A stretch of DNA of 64,000 bases from Mycobacterium sp. ELW1 (GTDB taxonomy: Bacteria; Actinomycetota; Actinomycetes; Mycobacteriales; Mycobacteriaceae): assembly GCF_008329905.1 (NCBI RefSeq), contig NZ_CP032155.1:1550001-1614000 (forward strand), read 5' to 3'. Below the pieces are notes generated by a model. That model ran no database searches, was not told where the DNA came from, and saw only the letters and a program-made list of their open reading frames with translations. Made by a program: the position numbers and the translations under genes. Below, one piece after another: positions 1 to 8,972 of the stretch (its first letter is position 1; the number at the start of each line of letters is the position of its first letter).

Positions 1-1
1 C

Positions 2-1009
2 GTCGCGGTGGCCGGCATTCCCGAGATCATGATCGGCGACACCCTGGCCGATCCCGACCACGCGCACGCGCTTCCGCGCATCACCGTCGACGAGCCGGCG
101 ATCTCGGTGACCGTCGGCACCAACACCTCGCCGCTGGCCGGCAAGGTGTCCGGCCACAAGCTGACGGCGCGAATGGTCAAGAGCCGCTTGGACTCCGAAC
201 TGGTCGGCAACGTCTCGATCAAGGTCGTCGACATCGGCCGGCCGGATGCCTGGGAAGTGCAGGGCCGTGGTGAGCTGGCGCTGGCGGTGCTCGTGGAGCA
301 GATGCGCCGCGAAGGCTTCGAGCTGACCGTCGGCAAGCCGCAGGTGGTCACCCGCACCATCGACGGCAAGCTGCACGAGCCGTTCGAAGCGATGACGATC
401 GACTGCCCCGAGGAGTTCGTCGGCGCGATCACTCAGCTGATGGCCGCCCGCAAGGGCCGCATGGAAGAGATGGCCAACCACGCAGCCGGATGGGTGCGGA
501 TGGACTTCATCGTGCCCAGCCGCGGTCTGATCGGATTCCGCACCGACTTCCTGACGCTGACCCGCGGCACCGGCATCGCCAACGCGGTGTTCGACGGGTA
601 CCGGCCGTGGGCCGGGGAGATCCGGGCGCGGCACACCGGTTCGCTGGTGAGTGACCGCTCCGGTCAGATCACCCCGTTCGCGATGATCCAGCTCGCCGAT
701 CGTGGGCAGTTCTTCGTCGAGCCCGGGCAGGAGACCTACGAAGGCCAGGTCGTCGGAATCAACCCGCGCGCCGAGGACCTCGACATCAACATCACCCGCG
801 AGAAGAAGCTCACCAACATGCGGTCCTCCACCGCTGACGTGATGGAGACGCTGGCCCGGCCGCTGGAACTCGGTCTCGAGCAGGCCATGGAGTTCTGCGC
901 CGAGGACGAGTGCGTCGAGGTGACGCCGGAGATCGTGCGGGTGCGCAAGGTCGAGCTGGACGCCACCAGTCGTGCGCGGGCGAAGTCACGGGCCAAGGCC
1001 AGGGGCTGA
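2..1009 (+). CDS. typA: Ribosome-associated GTPase TypA/BipA, C-terminal part
   Basis: This is the 3' portion of a gene that begins left of the window; the reading frame is open to the first base. About 335 residues are visible, roughly the second half of a TypA/BipA protein (normally a little over 600 residues). They cover the domains after the GTPase: the EF-G-like domain with '[13 protein letters not shown]' near the middle and the TypA-specific C-terminal domain that binds the ribosome. The G-domain motifs lie outside the window. TypA is a translational GTPase tied to stress and 50S assembly. It lies directly upstream of lpqW, as in M. tuberculosis (Rv1165-Rv1166). The tail is Lys/Arg-rich. 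The GTG at position 8 is not the true start. Confidence 0.95.
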   Translation, partial: VAVAGIPEIMIGDTLADPDHAHALPRITVDEPAISVTVGTNTSPLAGKVSGHKLTARMVKSRLDSELVGNVSIKVVDIGRPDAWEVQGRGELALAVLVEQMRREGFELTVGKPQVVTRTIDGKLHEPFEAMTIDCPEEFVGAITQLMAARKGRMEEMANHAAGWVRMDFIVPSRGLIGFRTDFLTLTRGTGIANAVFDGYRPWAGEIRARHTGSLVSDRSGQITPFAMIQLADRGQFFVEPGQETYEGQVVGINPRAEDLDINITREKKLTNMRSSTADVMETLARPLELGLEQAMEFCAEDECVEVTPEIVRVRKVELDATSRARAKSRAKARG

Positions 1010-1024
1010 CCTGCGACCTATCGC

Positions 1025-1030
1025 TACTCT
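1025..1030 (+). promoter_or_regulatory. Candidate -10 hexamer of lpqW
   Basis: TACTCT fits the mycobacterial TANNNT -10 consensus and ends 7 nt before the GTG at 1038, the spacing of a leaderless promoter. The intervening GAGGGG could instead act as a ribosome binding site, so leaderless use is a guess. Confidence 0.45.
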
Positions 1031-1037
1031 GAGGGGC

Positions 1038-2939
1038 GTGCCGACCGGACCGCGCAGCCTTCAAGCCCTGGCTGTGCTGCTGTCAGTGCTGGTCACGGCC
1101 GCCTGTACGGTCAGCCCGCCGCCGGCCCCGCAGAGCACCGAGACCACCAACGCGCCGGCGCCGCTGCCCCCCAAGGCGACCCAGATCATCATGGGCATCG
1201 ACTCGATCGGCGCCGGGTTCAACCCGCATCTGCTGTCGGACCAGTCCCCGGTCAACGCGGCGATCAGCGCGCTGGTGCTGCCGAGCGCGTTCCGGCCGGT
1301 GCCCGACCCGGCGACGTCGACCGGCTCCCGCTGGGAGATGGACCCGACGCTGCTGGTCTCGGCGGAGGTGACCAACCAGAACCCGTTCACCGTCACCTAC
1401 AAGATCCGTCCCGAGGCGTCGTGGACGGACAACGCCCCGATTGCGGCCGACGACTTCTGGTATCTGTGGCGCCAGATGGTCAGCCAGCCGGGCGTGGTCG
1501 ACCCCGCGGGCTATGACCTGATCACCGGCGTGCAGTCGATCGAGGGCGGCAAGACCGCGGTGGTGACGTTCGCGCAGCCGTACCCGGCGTGGCGTGAGCT
1601 GTTCAACGATCTGCTGCCTGCGCACATCGTCAAGGATGTGCCGGGCGGTTTCCCGGCCGGCCTGGCCCGCGCGATGCCGGTGACCGCCGGCCAGTTCCGG
1701 GTGGACAACATCGACCCCCAGCGCGACGAGATCCTGCTGGCCCGCAACGACCGGTTCTGGGGACCGCCGGCGCACCCCGACCAGATCCTGTTCCGCCGCG
1801 CCGGGGCGCCCGCCGCACTGGCCGACTCGATCCGCAACGGCGACACCCAGGTGGCGCAGGTGCACGGCGGCGCCGCCGCATTCGCCCAGCTGTCGGCCAT
1901 TCCGGATGTGCGTACCGCGCGGATCGTCACTCCGCGGGTCATGCAGCTGACGTTGCGGGCGCGCGAGTCCAAATTGTCGGATCCGGCTGTGCGCAAAGCG
2001 ATTCTGGGGCTGCTCGACGTGGATCTGCTGGCCGCCGTCGGCGCCGGCAGCGACAACACCGTCACCCTGGCGCAGGCTCAGGTGCGTTCGCCGAGCGATC
2101 CGGGCTACGTGCCCACCGCGCCGCCGGCGCTGGGCAAGCAGCGGTCGCTGGAACTGCTCGAGCAGGTCGGCTTCCAGATCGACCGGACACCCACCGAGTC
2201 GCCGGTGCCGTCGCCGCCGTCGGCCGGGTCACGCACCGAGACGCCGCAGCCGGGCCCGCCGGAGATCACCCGCGGACGGGTCAGCAAGGACGGCGAGATC
2301 CTGTCGCTCGTGATCGGCGTGGCCGTCAACGACCCGACGGCGGTGGCAGTCGCCAACACCGCCGCCGATCAGTTGCGCAGTGTCGGCATCGCCGCGACCG
2401 TGCTGGCGCTGGATCCACCGGTGCTCTACGGGGAGGCGTTGGTGAACAACCGCGTCGACGCCATCGTCGGCTGGCACGCCGCGGGCGGTGACCTGGCCAC
2501 CTCGCTGGCCTCGCGCTACGGCTGCCCGGCCCTGGAGGCCACGCCCGTTCCGACGGCGGCTCCGACCAGCACCACCGCCAGCCCGTCGACGACCGCCCCG
2601 ACCAGCCCGCCGCCCGCGGCGACCACCATGACACCGACGAGCCCGCCGCCGCCCGCCCCCGAGTCGGGTGCGCTGGTGCAGGCGCCGTCGAACCTGACCG
2701 GAATCTGCGATCGCAGCATTCAACCCAATATCGAAGCCGCCCTTGATGGTTCGGCAAAGATCGACGACGTCATCAATCTGGTCGAACCGCGGCTCTGGAA
2801 CCTGTCGACGGTCCTGCCGATCCTGCAGGACACCACGATCGTCGCGGTCGGCCCGAGCGTGCAGAATGTCAGCCTGAGCGGGGCGGTGCCGGTCGGCATC
2901 GTCGGTGACGCCGGCCGATGGGCCAAAGCCGCGCAGTAG
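1038..2939 (+). CDS. lpqW: LpqW-type lipoprotein, solute-binding family 5
   Basis: A 633-residue exported lipoprotein. The first 23 residues form a signal peptide ending in a lipobox-like Thr-Ala-Ala-Cys. The rest matches the family 5 (oligopeptide-type) extracellular solute-binding fold. In mycobacteria LpqW steers PIM/LAM synthesis at the polar membrane rather than importing peptides, and it follows typA as here. Residues about 502-545 are an almost pure Thr/Ser/Pro/Ala stretch inside the binding domain, presumably a surface linker or glycosylated loop; a second low-complexity stretch lies near residue 385. Start chosen: GTG 1038, which gives a proper signal peptide and follows a TANNNT box. 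No transporter genes lie beside it. Confidence 0.88.
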   Translation: MPTGPRSLQALAVLLSVLVTAACTVSPPPAPQSTETTNAPAPLPPKATQIIMGIDSIGAGFNPHLLSDQSPVNAAISALVLPSAFRPVPDPATSTGSRWEMDPTLLVSAEVTNQNPFTVTYKIRPEASWTDNAPIAADDFWYLWRQMVSQPGVVDPAGYDLITGVQSIEGGKTAVVTFAQPYPAWRELFNDLLPAHIVKDVPGGFPAGLARAMPVTAGQFRVDNIDPQRDEILLARNDRFWGPPAHPDQILFRRAGAPAALADSIRNGDTQVAQVHGGAAAFAQLSAIPDVRTARIVTPRVMQLTLRARESKLSDPAVRKAILGLLDVDLLAAVGAGSDNTVTLAQAQVRSPSDPGYVPTAPPALGKQRSLELLEQVGFQIDRTPTESPVPSPPSAGSRTETPQPGPPEITRGRVSKDGEILSLVIGVAVNDPTAVAVANTAADQLRSVGIAATVLALDPPVLYGEALVNNRVDAIVGWHAAGGDLATSLASRYGCPALEATPVPTAAPTSTTASPSTTAPTSPPPAATTMTPTSPPPPAPESGALVQAPSNLTGICDRSIQPNIEAALDGSAKIDDVINLVEPRLWNLSTVLPILQDTTIVAVGPSVQNVSLSGAVPVGIVGDAGRWAKAAQ

Positions 2940-2956
2940 ACCGCGGTGCAGTACCC

Positions 2957-3913
2957 CTATGGGGCCGAGGCGGCCTTGTGCGCGCGCTTCGAACCGGCGA
3001 CCCCACCCTTCTTGGCGGTGGACTTGCCGTTGTCCGCGGCGTTGGCCGGACTCGCCTTCGACGAACTGGTCGTCTTGGCCGTTCGCAGAGCCGCGCCGGC
3101 CGGCGGCGGCACGGTCGGAATCGGCCGGGTGGTCGCCCCGGGGCCGCCGATCAGGTCGCCGTAGATCGTCGTGCGCCCCTCGTTGATCTCGTTGACGAGG
3201 TCGGTGGAGGCGGTGGTGACCGCGTTCTGGATCGGGACGCGACCGGCGGCGAACGCGGCCGCGACGTCACCGGTCTGAGCCAGTGTTCCGGCGAACACCG
3301 TCGTCCCTTCGACCGCACCCGCCAGCACCGTCAGCGGGCCGGTGACGAACGCCTGGGCGGCGATGTTGACCGCGTAGTCGACGGCGTGTTTGTAGGCCGC
3401 GAACGCCCGATCCAGGGTCTCCCGCAGGGCGAATCCACCGGACGGCGTGCGCGGCGCGAGCAGCAGGCTGAAGGTGTTGGCGATCGGCACCTGGACGGCC
3501 AGCAGCGCGACGCCGAGCGCTTGGGCGACGTCTCGGCCGGCCTGCAGCGCGCCGATGAACGCGACCGGGCTGCTGATCAGCCCGTTGCCCACGCCGACCA
3601 GACCCCACCCGGTGAACGGCGCGTACGTCGGGGCGGGCGCCGGAGTGTTCGGTCCCAGACAGTAGGTGGCGCACTGCTGCGTGCTGCCGATCAGGATCGG
3701 CGTCGCGGCGAGGATGTCGCCGAGGAGGTTGATGCCGATCTGGAAGGGGATAGCGCCGACCGCCGGGACGGACAGATCGGTGAGCTGGATCCGGGGGAGG
3801 TTCACAGAGGTGACGGGCGCGCTGTGGCTGGGGATCAGCGGACTGACGGCGATGACGCCCGCCCCCGCGAGCGCGATGCTGGTCTTATAGAGCGAGTTGA
3901 CAGCGGCAGGCAT
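2957..3913 (-). CDS. Secreted Ala/Thr-rich protein with basic tail (PE/PPE-locus paralogue A)
   Basis: A 318-residue protein of unknown function. An N-terminal hydrophobic segment (about residues 8-30) reads as a signal peptide. A mixed Ala/Val/Ile-rich body follows, with a possible disulfide in 'QQCATYC' near residue 80. The last 60 or so residues are a disordered Ala/Ser/Lys tail with many basic residues. Start ATG 3913 is preceded by AAGGAG. Two more genes of the same design occur in the window (4042-5082 and 10036-10983): signal peptide, hydrophobic middle, low-complexity tail. In M. tuberculosis the interval between lpqW and mshB holds PPE17/PE11. No function can be assigned. Confidence 0.75.
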   Translation of the reverse strand: MPAAVNSLYKTSIALAGAGVIAVSPLIPSHSAPVTSVNLPRIQLTDLSVPAVGAIPFQIGINLLGDILAATPILIGSTQQCATYCLGPNTPAPAPTYAPFTGWGLVGVGNGLISSPVAFIGALQAGRDVAQALGVALLAVQVPIANTFSLLLAPRTPSGGFALRETLDRAFAAYKHAVDYAVNIAAQAFVTGPLTVLAGAVEGTTVFAGTLAQTGDVAAAFAAGRVPIQNAVTTASTDLVNEINEGRTTIYGDLIGGPGATTRPIPTVPPPAGAALRTAKTTSSSKASPANAADNGKSTAKKGGVAGSKRAHKAASAP

Positions 3914-4041
3914 TTCTGGCTCCTTCGCCGAGGTGTACCGACCAGGCGAAACTTACCTGACAGCAAACTGATAAACGGCGAGTTGGCAGAAGTCGCGGGC
4001 GGTGCTTGAGCGGTCAACCAGTTCGGCCCGCGCGGGCCGGG

Positions 4042-5082
4042 TCAGTCGGTCGACGAGCCGGCGCTGGGGGAGTTCTTCGAGTCCCGGGCCGATCCCGCCT
4101 TCGGGCGTGTCGTGCCCGTCGCCGGCTTGCTGTCACCACTGCCCTTGGTCGGGGTCGAGGTGTCGGTGCCCGAGTCGCTGGAGTCGGTCGACTTGGTCGC
4201 GGGGGACGTCGCGGTGGTGGGCCGCAGGCTGGCTGCCGTCGGTGTCGTGGCCGTTTTGCGCGCGGAGCCGGCCTTGTTGTTCTGGCCGGACGGCGCCGGT
4301 GTCGCGGTATCGGTGGTCGGCTCGCTGGTGGCGGGTTTGGCCTCGGTCCCGGCGCTCGCGGTCGCGGAGGCGACCAGATTCTTGAGTGCGGCGGGCGGCG
4401 GGATGGCCGGCGGCCGACGCCCGTATAGGACGTCCCTGATGCCGTCGAGAATGATCAGCCCCGGGCCCCAGAACGCGCGGATCGCGGCCTTGACGGTGTC
4501 CACCGCCCCGGCGATGTCACCGTTGAGCAGATCGAGGGCAGCGGTGATGACGAATTGCGGAACGCGGATGATCACGGCCACCACGGCGTAGGCCGCCTCG
4601 ACGACCTTTCCGCCCAGATATGAGGTGTCCAGGACCAGGCCGTTGAGTGCCTGCACCACGTCGGAACTGACGACTGACGTGACAAAGCCCGTGGTGGATG
4701 GGGCAGGAGTGGCATTTGCCGACTCGATGAAGCCGGAACCTATCGGGTCGGGCCGATACGCAGTTTGCTCGGGGAGGGCCGCGACCATCGAGGGCTCGGG
4801 GTTGATCGCCGAGCTGACCTCGCGGCTGATCCGATCGGCGTCCGCGGCCAGTGCGGCCAGGATCTGCGCGAGCGCAGGGCCGATGTCGGAACTCGGCAAC
4901 TTCGGCGTCAGCGCGCTGAGCAGGGATTTATCGGACGGACTCAGCAGATCGGGACTGGTGGACAGCTGCGTGGTGGAGATCTGCATGTCCCTGGATGGAG
5001 GCGCGAGGGGGTTGGCCACGACCACAGTCGCCGCCACGAGTGCCACCCCTGTAGTAAGGAATGGCCCCAACGCCCGTCGCAT
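4042..5082 (-). CDS. Secreted Ala/Thr-rich protein with Ser/Thr/Lys tail (paralogue B)
   Basis: A 346-residue protein. An N-terminal hydrophobic stretch (residues 8-24) is a likely signal peptide, with a Ser/Leu/Asp-rich region after it. A central hydrophobic part (about residues 130-220) contains 'LDLLNGDIAGAVDTVKAA', a pattern seen in mycobacterial exported proteins often annotated as PE-PGRS-like. The final 110 residues are a disordered Thr/Ser/Ala/Lys tail. ATG 5082 is preceded by a GGGAGA ribosome binding site. It lies 128 bp upstream of paralogue A on the same strand, so the two may be co-transcribed. Function unknown; cell-wall or surface location is an inference from the signal peptide. 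Confidence 0.72.
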   Translation of the reverse strand: MRRALGPFLTTGVALVAATVVVANPLAPPSRDMQISTTQLSTSPDLLSPSDKSLLSALTPKLPSSDIGPALAQILAALAADADRISREVSSAINPEPSMVAALPEQTAYRPDPIGSGFIESANATPAPSTTGFVTSVVSSDVVQALNGLVLDTSYLGGKVVEAAYAVVAVIIRVPQFVITAALDLLNGDIAGAVDTVKAAIRAFWGPGLIILDGIRDVLYGRRPPAIPPPAALKNLVASATASAGTEAKPATSEPTTDTATPAPSGQNNKAGSARKTATTPTAASLRPTTATSPATKSTDSSDSGTDTSTPTKGSGDSKPATGTTRPKAGSARDSKNSPSAGSSTD

Positions 5083-5304
5083 GCCGTCTCCCTAATCCGT
5101 GTTTGCGGCACCGGCTAGGAGAACGATACCTGAGAATAGGCTGATAAGGGTAAAGACGCCGCCTGAGAATTTTTTTTAGCGAAAATTCCTGATTGCCGGG
5201 GTGCGGGCAGAAAATCCTTGTGAGCCAACCCAATTAGTACGCCCCCGTACCTTAAGGTCGGCTGAGGAAATTTGCGTACGCACAGACTGGCTAATTTCGG
5301 TGCG
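5083..5304. other. AT-rich gap with T-tract, no gene seen
   Basis: This 222-bp spacer is clearly AT-richer than the surrounding genes and contains a run of eight T at 5170-5177. It must hold the promoter of paralogue B (4042-5082). AT-rich tracts like this are typical binding sites for the nucleoid protein Lsr2 in mycobacteria, which is only an inference here. Confidence 0.4.
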
Positions 5305-6360
5305 TCACGCCGGCGGCGCACCCGCTTTTTCGTACACCAGCCACCGCATCTCGATCGGGCGTTGATCGCGGGGAACGTCGAACACATCCTGCCCGCTGAC
5401 CCATTCGGCGTACCAGCTGGTCGGCGGCCAGGTCCCGGCCGGCAGATGCTCCTTCTCGTAGTCGTGGACCGACATGTCCGACACCAGTGCCAGCGCAGAC
5501 CCCGCCAGCGCCGCTGCCATCTGAGGCTGGGTGAAGATCGTGGTGTAGCACTGTTGGCCCAGCTGGAGGGCCCCGTCGTCGGGGGTGTAGTCGCGGTGCG
5601 CGACGAACGCGTTGAAGACCAGGCGACCGCCCGGGGCCAGGCACTGCGAGGCCAACTCGAAGACCCCGCGCAGCTGATCGGTCGACCGGAAGTCCGACAC
5701 CACCTCCGACAGCAAAATCAAGCGGTAGTCGCGGCGCAGATCCTCCAGCGTCGCGAAGATGTCGCGCTCCAACACACGGACGGCCAGGGACTCGCTCTGC
5801 GCGGCCGCGCGGATGCTCTCGGCGAACGACGCCGTCATCTCCACCGCGTCGACCTCATGACCGCGCCGCGCCAGCGCCAACGCGTTGCGCCCGGTTCCGG
5901 CGCCCAGGTCCAGGATCGGGAAGGAGCGGGGATCGGCTGCTTCGCCGGCCAGCGCCCAGACCCGCGCGTCGGGCTCGGATCCGAACAGCGGTGGTTCGCG
6001 GGTGGCGATCCAGTTCTCGTACGCACCTTCGACCGTCCACCAGCGGCTCTTGACGTGGTAGTTCAGCACCGTTCCGACCGGGGCCGCATACGAGATGACG
6101 ATCTCCGAGCGTGGTGACGCGCCGAACGCCTCGGTCAGCTGGTCGTGCAGGATGCCCCTGAGCTCATCGATCTGCTCGACGCTGAATTCGCTGCCCAACG
6201 CCGCGAACAGGTTGGCGCACATGGTCACGTACGCCTCGAGGAGGCCGGGAACGGCGGGCAGGCTGATCTCACCGGTGGCGACCGAACGCCGGAGTAGCCG
6301 GCGCGTCATGGCGCCCTGAAGCGACGGATCGGCGGTCGGGGACAGCGGCACGTTCTCCAC
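5305..6360 (-). CDS. Class I SAM-dependent methyltransferase
   Basis: A 351-residue protein. The glycine-rich SAM-binding motif 'DLGAGTGRN' starts at residue 151, followed by the acidic strand-2 end ('VDAVEM') and a motif IV-like 'LILLSEV'. The first 140 residues form an unassigned helical domain. Substrate unknown. The frame stays open far upstream, but GTG 6360 is chosen because an AAGGA ribosome binding site precedes it and the protein becomes family-like from there. It is 32 bp downstream of the ClC gene on the same strand and may share its transcript. Confidence 0.8.
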   Translation of the reverse strand: MENVPLSPTADPSLQGAMTRRLLRRSVATGEISLPAVPGLLEAYVTMCANLFAALGSEFSVEQIDELRGILHDQLTEAFGASPRSEIVISYAAPVGTVLNYHVKSRWWTVEGAYENWIATREPPLFGSEPDARVWALAGEAADPRSFPILDLGAGTGRNALALARRGHEVDAVEMTASFAESIRAAAQSESLAVRVLERDIFATLEDLRRDYRLILLSEVVSDFRSTDQLRGVFELASQCLAPGGRLVFNAFVAHRDYTPDDGALQLGQQCYTTIFTQPQMAAALAGSALALVSDMSVHDYEKEHLPAGTWPPTSWYAEWVSGQDVFDVPRDQRPIEMRWLVYEKAGAPPA

Positions 6361-6392
6361 CTGAGTCCTTCTACCCGATCCGGCGGCGGTTG

Positions 6393-7643
6393 TCAGTGAT
6401 CGGTTTGCTCGTTCACCTGAATTTCGCGGCGGCGCGTCAGCAGACCGTCGAGCACGCTGGCGGCGCCCGCGGCGGCGGCGAAGACGATCAACAGCCACCA
6501 CGGGGGACGAGCCAGCTCCCAGACGAACAGCGCGGCCCAGGCGGGCGCACCCTGGGTGACGGCCAGTACGCCCGCGGCGCAGGCCAGTGACACCGCCGGG
6601 ACGCTGACCGTCACCGGTGTCCAGGTGTTGATCGCCACGGCCACCAGCGAGCCCATCGCCGCGCCGGTGGCCAGTGCGGGAGTCAGCATGCCGCCGACCG
6701 CGCCGGCGCGCAGGAACAGAGCGGTCACCAGAGGCTTGAGCAGCAGCAGGGTCCCCGCCGAAGCCAGCGTCAGCCCGGAGGCGACGCTGACCGTCAGCAC
6801 GCTCTTGCCGTTGCCCGGCAGTTCGGGCCACCAGTGCGACAGCACACCGACCAGCAGCCCGGCGGCTGCGATGGCGGGGATCAGCAGCCACGAGTCGCCC
6901 ACGCGGCGATCCTTGGCGTACTGCATCAGCCGGTTGAAGCCCCGGCCCACCGCGAGCGCCAGCGGGGAGATCAGGACGGCGAATCCGGTCAGCAGATAGG
7001 AGAGCTCGGGATCGGGCCAGTGCAGCGGCACCTCCAGGTGCGTGACCGGCGCGGCCACCGCGACCGCGATGCTGGAGGTGATCATCGCCGTTCCGACGGC
7101 GCGGATATTCCAGGTGCGCAGCACGATCTGGATGGCGAACAGGGCACCGCCCATCGGCACGCTGTAGACCGCCGCCAGACCTGCTCCGGCCGCGCAGCCG
7201 AGCAGGATCCTGCGATCGTCGGCGGTGAGCGCCCACCTCGAGGTGCCCAGATCGCCGAGCGCGGCGGCGAACTGGCGGGGCGCGCCCTCCCGGCCGAGCG
7301 ACGCACCGGCGCCCACCAGCAGCACCTGCAGGAAGGCGTCGAGCGACAACGTGAGCCGCGGCAACGGCCGGGGAGATTCGATGGCGTCCGACAACGACGG
7401 CACCCGGGTCCGTCGCCGCAGCAGCCACCAGCCGAGGCCGGCGAGCGCCCCGCCGATCGTGGGGCCGATCGCGCGGCGCACCGGGCTCGACCCCGTCACC
7501 CCGTCCAGGAGGGTCCCGAAGCTGTAGTGGAACGTGAGGTGCTCGACGGCATGCAGCAGCAGGGTGGTCGCGGCGCCGGCGACCCCGGCCAGCAGCCCGA
7601 TCGCGACGACCGCGCAGCCGAACTCCAGGTGGCGCCGGTTCAC
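6393..7643 (-). CDS. ClC-family chloride channel/transporter
   Basis: A 416-residue polytopic membrane protein. It carries ClC signature elements: '[10 protein letters not shown]' near residue 120 (the GREGP selectivity-filter motif with Ala for Pro) and a '[15 protein letters not shown]' segment near residue 320. Ten or more hydrophobic helices are visible. No C-terminal CBS domains follow. It probably moves chloride or another small anion across the cytoplasmic membrane, as channel or H+ antiporter. The GTG start at 7643 lies 6 nt after a TAGATT box on the minus strand, back to back with mshB. Confidence 0.9.
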   Translation of the reverse strand: MNRRHLEFGCAVVAIGLLAGVAGAATTLLLHAVEHLTFHYSFGTLLDGVTGSSPVRRAIGPTIGGALAGLGWWLLRRRTRVPSLSDAIESPRPLPRLTLSLDAFLQVLLVGAGASLGREGAPRQFAAALGDLGTSRWALTADDRRILLGCAAGAGLAAVYSVPMGGALFAIQIVLRTWNIRAVGTAMITSSIAVAVAAPVTHLEVPLHWPDPELSYLLTGFAVLISPLALAVGRGFNRLMQYAKDRRVGDSWLLIPAIAAAGLLVGVLSHWWPELPGNGKSVLTVSVASGLTLASAGTLLLLKPLVTALFLRAGAVGGMLTPALATGAAMGSLVAVAINTWTPVTVSVPAVSLACAAGVLAVTQGAPAWAALFVWELARPPWWLLIVFAAAAGAASVLDGLLTRRREIQVNEQTDH

Positions 7644-7649
7644 GCGCCG

Positions 7650-7655
7650 AATCTA
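7650..7655 (-). promoter_or_regulatory. Leaderless -10 box of the ClC gene
   Basis: Read on the minus strand this is TAGATT, 6 nt before the GTG start codon, the usual TANNNT spacing for a leaderless mycobacterial mRNA. Confidence 0.55.
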
Positions 7656-7670
7656 TGCCACCTGCGGCGG

Positions 7671-7676
7671 TAGGGT
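7671..7676 (+). promoter_or_regulatory. Leaderless -10 box of mshB
   Basis: TAGGGT ends 7 nt before the GTG start of mshB. Together with the divergent box at 7650-7655 it makes the 40-bp gap between the two start codons a compact bidirectional promoter. Confidence 0.55.
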
Positions 7677-7683
7677 GGCCGAC

Positions 7684-8550
7684 GTGGCTGAGCAGGAGAC
7701 CCCGCGGTTGTTGTTCGTGCACGCACACCCGGACGACGAGACGATGAACAACGGGGTCACCATTGCGCGCTACGTGCAACGCGGCGCCGAGGTCACCGTC
7801 GTCACCTGCACCCTCGGTGAAGAGGGCGAGATCATCGACGACCGCTGGCTACGGCTCGCCGTCGACGAAGCTGATCAGTTGGGCGGCTACCGAATCGGGG
7901 AACTGACGACGGCCCTGCAGGCGCTGGGCCTGTCCGGCCCGCGGTTCCTCGGCGGCGCAGGCAAGTGGCGCGACTCGGGCATGCCCGGCACCCCGGCGCG
8001 CAAGCAGACCAAGTTCGTCGACGCCGACGTCGACGAAGCCGTCGGTCTCCTGGCCGACATCATCGACGAGCTGCGCCCGCACGTCGTCGCCACCTACGAC
8101 CCCGGCGGCGGCTACGGCCACCCCGACCATGTGCAGACCCACCAGATCACCACCGCCGCGGTCGCGGCCGCGACGTGGACAGTGCCGAAGTTCTACTGGG
8201 GTGTCATCTGCGCCAGCGCTTTTCGCGACGGCGTCAACGCGCTCGGCTCCGACGATGTGTTGGCCGACTGGATCATGCCGCCCCCCGACGTCGAATTCGG
8301 ATTCCCCGACGACAAGATCACCGCGATCGTCGAGGCGCCCGAGCACGTCGAAGCCAAGGTCGATGCGATCGCCGCCCACGCCACGCAGATGCTGGTCGGT
8401 CCGACCAGGCGGGCGTTCACGCTGTCCAACAAGCTCGTGCTGCCGGTGCTGGCCGCCGAACACTATGTGCTCGTCGAGGGCACGGCGGGTCCGACCAACG
8501 AGTCCGGTTGGGAGACCGACCTTCTCGGTGGACTCGGCTTCGGGCACTAG
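7684..8550 (+). CDS. mshB: Mycothiol biosynthesis deacetylase MshB
   Basis: 288 residues of the LmbE/PIG-L zinc hydrolase family. It deacetylates GlcNAc-inositol to GlcN-inositol, the second step of mycothiol synthesis in the cytoplasm. The motif 'HAHPDDE' at residues 13-19 supplies zinc and catalytic ligands; 'GHPDHVQTH' near residue 145 supplies the third zinc histidine. Length agrees with M. tuberculosis MshB (Rv1170), which also precedes an Rv1171-like gene and fbiC. Start GTG 7684 is set by the family N-terminus and the upstream TANNNT box; the frame is open further upstream. Confidence 0.95.
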   Translation: MAEQETPRLLFVHAHPDDETMNNGVTIARYVQRGAEVTVVTCTLGEEGEIIDDRWLRLAVDEADQLGGYRIGELTTALQALGLSGPRFLGGAGKWRDSGMPGTPARKQTKFVDADVDEAVGLLADIIDELRPHVVATYDPGGGYGHPDHVQTHQITTAAVAAATWTVPKFYWGVICASAFRDGVNALGSDDVLADWIMPPPDVEFGFPDDKITAIVEAPEHVEAKVDAIAAHATQMLVGPTRRAFTLSNKLVLPVLAAEHYVLVEGTAGPTNESGWETDLLGGLGFGH

Positions 8551-8551
8551 G

Positions 8552-8944
8552 TTGACGCCATCTCCACCCCGGCCAGGGTCGCCGGTAGGTCCGGGCCGCA
8601 CGGTGGTGCTCGCCCTGCTGGCCGTCGACGGTGTCCTCTCGGCGGTCGCCGGCTCGCTGTTCCTGCCGCTCTATGTCGGTGTGGTGCCGCTGCCGATCAG
8701 TGCGCTGGCCAGCGGTCTGGTGAACCTCGCCCTGGTGTGGGCGGCCGCCTACTGGACGGACTCCGACCGGCTTGCCGCGCTACCGCTGATGACATGGCTG
8801 GTCACGGTCGCCGCGCTGACCCTGGGCGGGCCGGGCGGTGACATCGTCTTCGGCGGCCCGGGACTGATGGCCTACTCGGTGCTGATCTTCCTGGCATTGG
8901 GAGCGGCACCGCCCGCGGTGTTCCTGTGGCGGCGCACCCGCTAG
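8552..8944 (+). CDS. Small four-helix membrane protein (Rv1171-like)
   Basis: About 130 residues after a TTG at 8552, immediately behind the mshB stop, with a GTG at 8603 as alternative. Four hydrophobic segments are visible. The position directly after mshB matches Rv1171 of M. tuberculosis. Function unknown. Its TAG stop (8942-8944) lies inside the GCTAGC target duplication of the neighbouring insertion sequence: before insertion, the same CTAG also closed the convergent gene now at 10036. The start is uncertain; the reading frame is secure. Confidence 0.65.
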   Translation: MTPSPPRPGSPVGPGRTVVLALLAVDGVLSAVAGSLFLPLYVGVVPLPISALASGLVNLALVWAAAYWTDSDRLAALPLMTWLVTVAALTLGGPGGDIVFGGPGLMAYSVLIFLALGAAPPAVFLWRRTR

Positions 8945-8945
8945 C
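8940..8945. repeat. Target-site duplication, left copy
   Basis: GCTAGC directly abuts the left inverted repeat of the insertion element. The same six bases abut the right end at 10035-10040. IS481-family elements are known to favour NCTAGN targets and to duplicate them. Confidence 0.9.
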
Positions 8946-8972
8946 TGTACTCGGTTAGGACGTTGGTGTCAG
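8946..8972. repeat. Left terminal inverted repeat of the IS
   Basis: It begins TGTACTCGG and pairs with the outer 27 bp of the right end, with about 8 mismatches. The transposase stop codon lies inside it. Confidence 0.88.

Noticed and set aside
5170..5177. T8 tract as a terminator tail
   Set aside because: No stable stem precedes it on either strand.
6361..7779. Long upstream extension of the methyltransferase frame (824 codons in all)
   Set aside because: It is antisense to the ClC gene, Arg-rich and without domains; GC-rich codon structure keeps the frame open. GTG 6360 with AAGGA is the sensible start.
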